Position numbers and translations under genes: made by a program. The notes under the pieces were generated by a model. That model searched no databases, was not told where the DNA came from, and saw only the letters and a program-made list of their open reading frames with translations. From assembly GCF_002250835.2 (NCBI RefSeq), contig NZ_NOJY02000024.1:1-47441 (forward strand): DNA of 47,441 nucleotides, read 5' to 3'. Shown in pieces: positions 42,711 to 47,441 of this stretch; the first letter of the stretch is position 1; each line of letters begins with the position of its first letter. The DNA comes from Romboutsia weinsteinii (GTDB lineage: Bacteria > Bacillota > Clostridia > Peptostreptococcales > Peptostreptococcaceae).

Positions 42711-43154
42711 ATGATAAAAATAGAAAGTTTAAATAATATTAATAAAGATGACATGAATAATATACTAGATGTATGGGAGTCATCAGTAAGAGCAACACAT
42801 ACTTTTTTAAGTGAGAGTGATGTAAAATCAATAAAACCTCAAGTTATAGAAGGTGCTAATTATGTTAGCAATTTTCTATGTGTAAGAAATGAAGAAGGTA
42901 CTATAAAAGCTTTTATGGGAGTACATGATAGTAAGATAGAAATGCTATTTGTAAGTAATGATAGTAGAGGTAAGGGGATAGGTAAAAAACTTATAGATTA
43001 TGCGATAAATAATTTGGATATAAAATATGTAGATGTAAATGAACAGAATATACAAGGCGTAGGATTTTATGAACATATGGGATTTGCTACATTTAAGAGA
43101 TCAGAACTTGATGATCAAGGCAATCCATTCCCTATACTACACATGAAATTATAA
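42711..43154 (+). CDS. GNAT-family N-acetyltransferase
   Basis: The 147-residue GNAT protein has WESSVRATHTFLSESDVKSI near residue 22, a central KIEMLFVSNDSRGKGIGKKLIDYAI (about 80-105) with the acetyl-CoA loop RGKGIG, and a C-terminal VDVNEQNIQGVGFYEHMGFATFKRSELDDQGNPFP. It resembles the small PhnO/YjaB-like GNAT group. SD TAGGAGGAATT precedes ATG 42711. Probably monocistronic; the acceptor is unknown. Confidence 0.85.
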   Translation: MIKIESLNNINKDDMNNILDVWESSVRATHTFLSESDVKSIKPQVIEGANYVSNFLCVRNEEGTIKAFMGVHDSKIEMLFVSNDSRGKGIGKKLIDYAINNLDIKYVDVNEQNIQGVGFYEHMGFATFKRSELDDQGNPFPILHMKL

Positions 43155-43356
43155 TAAACTTTTTATATCCCTAAAAAATAATTAAAGGTAAGTTACATTA
43201 TTCTATTGAATAATAAAAGGTTGGAGTTTATTTTGTATGGGTAAAATAAAAATTCATACTAGATAAATATAATCTAGATTATATAAAAAAAATATTATAG
43301 GCATACTGTTTTTATAAACTTAAAACATAAATATTTCATTAGAAAGGAGGATATAT

Positions 43357-45186
43357 ATGAAAGAAAATAAAAGTAACATAAAAATAATAATTGAATTTAC
43401 ATATGGGCTAAAAAGATACTTTCTTATAGCGGCAATAATAACTATTTTAGGAATTGGATTTAACTATATTACTCCACAAGTAATAAGAGTTACAGTAGAT
43501 TCAATAATTGGGGATGCGCCATTAAACATAATAGATAATATAGGTGGTAGGGAATTTTTAAGACAAAACCTGTACATACCAGCAATAATAGGGGTAGTAT
43601 TTTCAATTTTATCTGGAATATGTAACTACTTTTACAAGGTATATATGGCAAAAGCGTCAGATGGTACTATAAAAAACTTAAGAGATAAATTATACAGCCA
43701 TATTAGTAGGCTTCCATTTAGCTGGCACATGAAAAATCCAACAGGAGACATAATCCAAAGATGTACTTCTGATATGGAAGTAGTAAAAAGCTTTTTAGGA
43801 ATTCAATTATTGGAATTTATCAGAATAATATTTCTAATACTAATTTCACTTACACTAATGTTTTCTATGAATGTAAAGCTATCTTTAATAGCAGTAGCTT
43901 TTATATTAATGGTAATCATTTACTCTGTAATATTTTATAGTCTTATACAAAAAAGGTTTAAGGCTGCAGATGAAGCAGAAGGAGAATTATCATCTCTTGT
44001 ACAAGAAAATTTTACAGGAGTAAGGGTTGTAAGAGCCTTTGGTAGGCAATCTTATGAAATTGAAAGATTTGATGAAAAAAATATAGGATTTTCAAGACTA
44101 TGGGTTAAGCTTGGACGCGTACTTAGTTTGTATTGGGGCATAGGAGATTTATTTTCAGGTCTTCAAGTAATGTTTATAGTAGTATTTGGATGCTTTGAAA
44201 CAGTGTCAGGAGCTTTGACACTAGGAGAACTTTTAGCATTTATATTCTATAATTCAATGCTAGTGTGGCCAGTAAGATCTCTTGGAAGAATTATTTCAGA
44301 AATGGGTAAAGCAGGAGTATCTATAAATCGTATTAAAGAAATACTAGATGCTAAAGAAGAGATAGATAGTGAAGATGCTACTACTCCAGATATGAAGGGT
44401 GATATTGAATTTAAAAATGTAAAATTTGATTACTATGGAACCAAACCTGTACTTAAAGACGCTTCATTTAAAATACAAAAAGGAAGTACATTTGGGATTT
44501 TAGGTGGTACTGGTTCTGGAAAATCTACAATAGTACATTTGTTAAATAGACTATATAACCTAGATGAAAATAGTGGTGAAATACTAATAAATGGAGTAAA
44601 TATAAACAATATAAAACTTGATTATTTAAGACATAACATAGGAGTAGTACTACAAGAGCCTTTCTTATTTTCAAAAACTATAAAACAAAATATAAATATA
44701 GCATCGAATATAGATGCAGATGAGAACTTTGAATCTATAAAAGATGTTTCTACAGTTGCCAGTGTTCATGAAAATATACTAGGCTTTAGTAGGGGATATG
44801 ACACTATAGTAGGTGAAAGAGGAGTTACTTTATCTGGTGGACAAAAGCAAAGAGTAGCTATAGCTAGAACATTGATTAAAAATAGTCCAATAATAGTATT
44901 TGATGATTCATTATCAGCAGTAGACACAGAAACAGATGCAAAAATCAGACATGAGCTAAAAACTCATGTAAAAGATAGTACAGTAATAATAATATCACAT
45001 CGTATAACTACACTTATGCACTGTGATTATATTATAGTTTTAGATGATGGAAAAATAATAGAAAGAGGTAATCACGATTCACTAATAAAAACAAATGGAA
45101 TATATAAAAAGGTTTACGACATGCAATCAAGCGTAGAAGACGAAATAACAGACACCTTAAATGAAATAAAGGGTGGTGATAAATAA
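43357..45186 (+). CDS. Heterodimeric ABC exporter, subunit with degenerate catalytic Glu
   Basis: The 609-residue half-transporter has a six-helix type IV exporter domain (about 15-325) and an ATPase domain. The Walker A GILGGTGSGKSTIVHLLNRL (about 380-399) and signature LSGGQKQRVAIARTLI (about 490-505) are intact. Walker B reads IIVFDDSLSAVDTETD: the usual catalytic Glu is Asp (DDS). This is the known degenerate-site subunit of BmrC-type heterodimers. SD AGAAAGGAGGATA precedes ATG 43357. Its stop overlaps the next start by one base. Such pairs export drugs or peptides; the substrate is unknown. Confidence 0.93.
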   Translation: MKENKSNIKIIIEFTYGLKRYFLIAAIITILGIGFNYITPQVIRVTVDSIIGDAPLNIIDNIGGREFLRQNLYIPAIIGVVFSILSGICNYFYKVYMAKASDGTIKNLRDKLYSHISRLPFSWHMKNPTGDIIQRCTSDMEVVKSFLGIQLLEFIRIIFLILISLTLMFSMNVKLSLIAVAFILMVIIYSVIFYSLIQKRFKAADEAEGELSSLVQENFTGVRVVRAFGRQSYEIERFDEKNIGFSRLWVKLGRVLSLYWGIGDLFSGLQVMFIVVFGCFETVSGALTLGELLAFIFYNSMLVWPVRSLGRIISEMGKAGVSINRIKEILDAKEEIDSEDATTPDMKGDIEFKNVKFDYYGTKPVLKDASFKIQKGSTFGILGGTGSGKSTIVHLLNRLYNLDENSGEILINGVNINNIKLDYLRHNIGVVLQEPFLFSKTIKQNINIASNIDADENFESIKDVSTVASVHENILGFSRGYDTIVGERGVTLSGGQKQRVAIARTLIKNSPIIVFDDSLSAVDTETDAKIRHELKTHVKDSTVIIISHRITTLMHCDYIIVLDDGKIIERGNHDSLIKTNGIYKKVYDMQSSVEDEITDTLNEIKGGDK

Positions 45187-47015
45187 TGAATTTTGAGGAA
45201 GAAGAATATAAAAGAAGCTTTTCTATAAAGGTATGGGCAAAGCTAAAACCATTTTTAAAAAAATATAAACTACATCTTATATGTGCCATAGCTGCAAACT
45301 TATTTGTTGCTTTTGTAGATGTAATGTTTCCTATTTTTCAGAAGTACGCTATAGATAATTTTATAGCTCCTATGAGTACAGATGGGATAGATAAGTTTAT
45401 AATTGTATATGTATTAGCCATAGTTTTACAAGTAATATTTGTAGTAATATTTACAAGATTTTCAATATACTTAGAAATGAATATAGGTAAAGATTTAAAA
45501 AGAGCTACATTTATGCATCTACAAAAGCTATCATTTTCATACTATAACACTACACCAGTAGGATATATAATGGCTAGAGTAATGAGTGATACCAATAAAA
45601 TTGGATCAATGATAGGATGGGGATTGGTTGATTTATTTTGGTCTGTTACATATGTATTAGGAGTATTTATAGCAATGTTTATGCTAAATGCAAAGCTGGC
45701 TATGTATGTAATAGTAATAGTACCGTTTATAGCAATACTTACAGTATATTTCCAAAATAAAATATTAAATGTAAATAGAGATGTAAGAAAAATAAACTCA
45801 AAAATAACAGGAGCATTCAACGAAGGTATAACAGGTTCTATTACTTCTAAAACACTTGTAATAGAAGATAAAAATTTAGAAGAGTTTTCTAAAATAACAG
45901 ATAAAATGTATAAAACAAGTATAAGAGCTACAAGATTAAATGCTATATATATGCCAATAATACTATTTTTCAGTTCTTTAGCTGTAGCTTTTGTCCTTGC
46001 AAAAGGTGGAAACTTAGTAATTGATGATTTGATGGCAATAGGTACACTATCGGCATTTATATCTTATGCAATAAGCATATTTGAACCAATTCAGCAATTA
46101 GCTAAAAACATATCAGAATTTATATCTACTCAAGCCAATATAGAGAGAGTTTTTGGATTATTAGAAAAAACTCCAGATATAGTGGATAGCAAAGAAGTAA
46201 TACAAAAGTATGGAGATTCATTTTCTCCTAAAAAAGAGAATTGGGAAGATATTAAAGGTGATATAGAGTTTAAAGACATATATTTCAAATATCCTGATGG
46301 AGATGAATATATCTATGAAAACTTTAATTTTAAAATACCAGCAGGAACTACAGTAGCACTTGTTGGAGAAACTGGTGCAGGAAAAAGTACTTTAGTAAAC
46401 TTAGCGTGTAGATTCTTTGAGCCTACCAAAGGAAATGTATTAATAGATGGACGTGATTATAGAGAAAGATCTCAGTTATGGTTACACAATAACATTGGTT
46501 ATGTACTTCAAAATCCACATTTATTCTCAGGAACTATAAGAGAAAATCTACGCTATGGAAGGCTTGATGCAACAGATGAAGAAGTTGAAGAAGCAGCTAA
46601 AATAGTATCAGCTCACAAGGTAATTATGAACATGAAAGAAGGTTATGATAGTCAGGTAGGAGAAGGTGGATCTAATTTATCTACAGGTGAAAAGCAGCTG
46701 ATATCTTTTGCTAGAGCAGTGCTTGCAAATCCTAGGATATTTGTACTTGATGAAGCTACTTCATCTATAGACACTGAAACAGAACAAATTATTCAAAATG
46801 CTATTTCTCATTTACTTAAGGATAGAACATCTTTCTTAGTTGCTCATAGATTGTCTACTATAAGAAAAGCAGATATTATATTGGTTGTTAGAAATGGTAG
46901 AATAGTTGAAAAAGGAAGCCATAAAGAGTTGTTAAAGCAAAAAGGATATTATCATTCCCTATATGTGAAGCAGTTTGAAGAAGAAGTTGGAGAAAATGTA
47001 TTTGGGAATAAGTAA
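45186..47015 (+). CDS. Heterodimeric ABC exporter, catalytic subunit
   Basis: The 609-residue partner has a six-helix domain (about 25-340) and an ATPase domain with Walker A ALVGETGAGKSTLVNLACRF (about 392-411), a non-canonical signature NLSTGEKQLISFARAVL (about 497-513) and Walker B IFVLDEATSSIDTETE with the catalytic Glu. The altered signature pairs with the degenerate site of the upstream subunit, and its Glu completes the consensus site. Translational coupling (TAATG) fits equal synthesis. It ends at hairpin copy B, without a classical T-tract terminator. Confidence 0.93.
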   Translation: MNFEEEEYKRSFSIKVWAKLKPFLKKYKLHLICAIAANLFVAFVDVMFPIFQKYAIDNFIAPMSTDGIDKFIIVYVLAIVLQVIFVVIFTRFSIYLEMNIGKDLKRATFMHLQKLSFSYYNTTPVGYIMARVMSDTNKIGSMIGWGLVDLFWSVTYVLGVFIAMFMLNAKLAMYVIVIVPFIAILTVYFQNKILNVNRDVRKINSKITGAFNEGITGSITSKTLVIEDKNLEEFSKITDKMYKTSIRATRLNAIYMPIILFFSSLAVAFVLAKGGNLVIDDLMAIGTLSAFISYAISIFEPIQQLAKNISEFISTQANIERVFGLLEKTPDIVDSKEVIQKYGDSFSPKKENWEDIKGDIEFKDIYFKYPDGDEYIYENFNFKIPAGTTVALVGETGAGKSTLVNLACRFFEPTKGNVLIDGRDYRERSQLWLHNNIGYVLQNPHLFSGTIRENLRYGRLDATDEEVEEAAKIVSAHKVIMNMKEGYDSQVGEGGSNLSTGEKQLISFARAVLANPRIFVLDEATSSIDTETEQIIQNAISHLLKDRTSFLVAHRLSTIRKADIILVVRNGRIVEKGSHKELLKQKGYYHSLYVKQFEEEVGENVFGNK

Positions 47016-47018
47016 AAT

Positions 47019-47072
47019 AACCCCTTAGATTAGCACCACATGGAATTTATCCATTTACTAATCTAAGGGGTT
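47019..47072. repeat. Dispersed hairpin element, copy B
   Basis: AACCCCTTAGATTAG (47019-47033) and CTAATCTAAGGGGTT (47058-47072) form a perfect 15-bp stem with a 24-nt loop. The loop and arms resemble copy A at 12532-12586. Confidence 0.75.
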
Positions 47073-47095
47073 AAATTAAATCTCAGACTATAAAA

Positions 47096-47242
47096 CTACT
47101 TCTTAGAATGAGAAATATTATAAGATAAATTATCTATGCTAGATGTGAGGCTAGCTAGCTTTCCTTCAATTCTAATCAACAAATACATTGATATAGCAAT
47201 GGGAAATCCAACGTTGGCAATCAAAGTCTGCATATTATCCAA
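47096..47242 (-). CDS. YvrJ-family small membrane protein
   Basis: A TTG start at 47242 (SD AGGAGGG) gives a 48-residue protein with the family core TLIANVGFPIAISMYLLIR, a single transmembrane helix, followed by a short amphipathic EGKLASLTSSIDNLSYN. The SD overlaps the stop of the DUF2922 gene, so the pair is co-translated. An internal Met three codons on is an alternative start. These three-gene modules (DUF1659/DUF2922/YvrJ) are common in Clostridia; function unknown. Confidence 0.8.
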   Translation of the reverse strand: MDNMQTLIANVGFPIAISMYLLIRIEGKLASLTSSIDNLSYNISHSKK

Positions 47243-47253
47243 GAAAATCCCTC

Positions 47254-47441
47254 CTATACTTCTAAATCGTAATCAGTAGTGTCAGTCTTAACAACTCTAG
47301 CTTCTAGGGCTTCAACTAACTCAGATCCATTTGGAGCAAATATGTTATTAGTTACAATAACCTCCATAGCATCTTTTATCTCTTGTTCAGTTACATCACT
47401 TCTAGGATCAGCAACAGTTAAAGATACTTTATTTCCAGCAG
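47254..47441 (-). CDS. DUF2922-family protein, C-terminal part (runs off window)
   Basis: About 61 C-terminal residues are visible, beginning AGNKVSLTVADPRSDVTEQE and including EVIVTNNIFAPNGSELVEAL, typical of DUF2922. The start is beyond base 47441. The stop codon TAG is embedded in the SD of the YvrJ gene (TAGGAGGG). Confidence 0.78.
   Translation of the reverse strand, partial: AGNKVSLTVADPRSDVTEQEIKDAMEVIVTNNIFAPNGSELVEALEARVVKTDTTDYDLEV

Overview
The window is low-GC, AT-rich Firmicutes DNA. A gcvT-gcvPA fusion followed by gcvPB under a tandem glycine riboswitch, together with clostridial riboswitch layouts and YvrJ/DUF2922 small genes, points to the Peptostreptococcaceae: a spore-forming anaerobe close to Clostridioides, Paraclostridium or Paeniclostridium. 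The species is inferred, not proven. I see no transposase, integrase, prophage module or CRISPR array, so this reads as chromosomal sequence with many small, separately terminated transcription units.

Layout. 1-460 (minus): the start of a MetQ-like methionine-binding lipoprotein behind a SAM-I riboswitch. 635-2726: a lysine riboswitch, its terminator and an NhaC-family transporter, probably a lysine carrier. 2896-4272: a pentapeptide-repeat protein joined to a two-helix channel-like module, then tRNA-Leu(UAG). 4273-5674: a Crp/Fnr regulator and a small membrane protein, divergent. 5765-10066: glycine riboswitch, gcvTPA and gcvPB (glycine cleavage). 10078-11240 (minus): a PfoR-type EIIC membrane protein with a long structured leader. 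11739-19685: small units including an MTA/SAH nucleosidase, an autoregulated-looking XRE plus membrane protein pair, a methyltransferase, two regulators or acetyltransferases, an MGT glycosyltransferase, a cytosolic-looking L,D-transpeptidase, an SPFH protein and a DUF421 protein. 20647-22887: HelD. 23072-31555: gamma-carbonic anhydrase with a Cys-rich tail, holin-like protein, S41 lipoprotein peptidase, M56 peptidase, double-HTH MerR protein, HAD fragment, CPBP protease, a 26-cysteine small protein and an alpha/beta hydrolase.

31756-38856 is the standout. One 2366-residue protein carries an N-terminal SpaA/CNA-B-like domain, a jelly-roll-like domain, a divergent DUF11 domain, fifteen DUF11 repeats and a C-terminal tail of CCC triplets. 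The repeats include an exact 1470-bp, four-domain super-unit present three times in tandem. There is no signal peptide and no sortase motif. Together with the nearby Cys-rich protein and the Cys-tailed carbonic anhydrase, this suggests proteins made in the mother cell and disulfide-locked into a spore surface layer or appendage (inference).

39080-47441: a DUF1622 protein; a MerR regulator divergent from an amidinotransferase-like enzyme with a textbook 19-bp-spacer MerR promoter between them; an HD phosphohydrolase; a gene relic; a GNAT enzyme; a heterodimeric ABC exporter with one degenerate ATP site; then YvrJ and DUF2922 genes. Gene decay is visible in three places: an S41 peptidase relic near 30642-30745, a start-stop gene relic at 42369-42503 and a short HAD fragment at 28668-28934.
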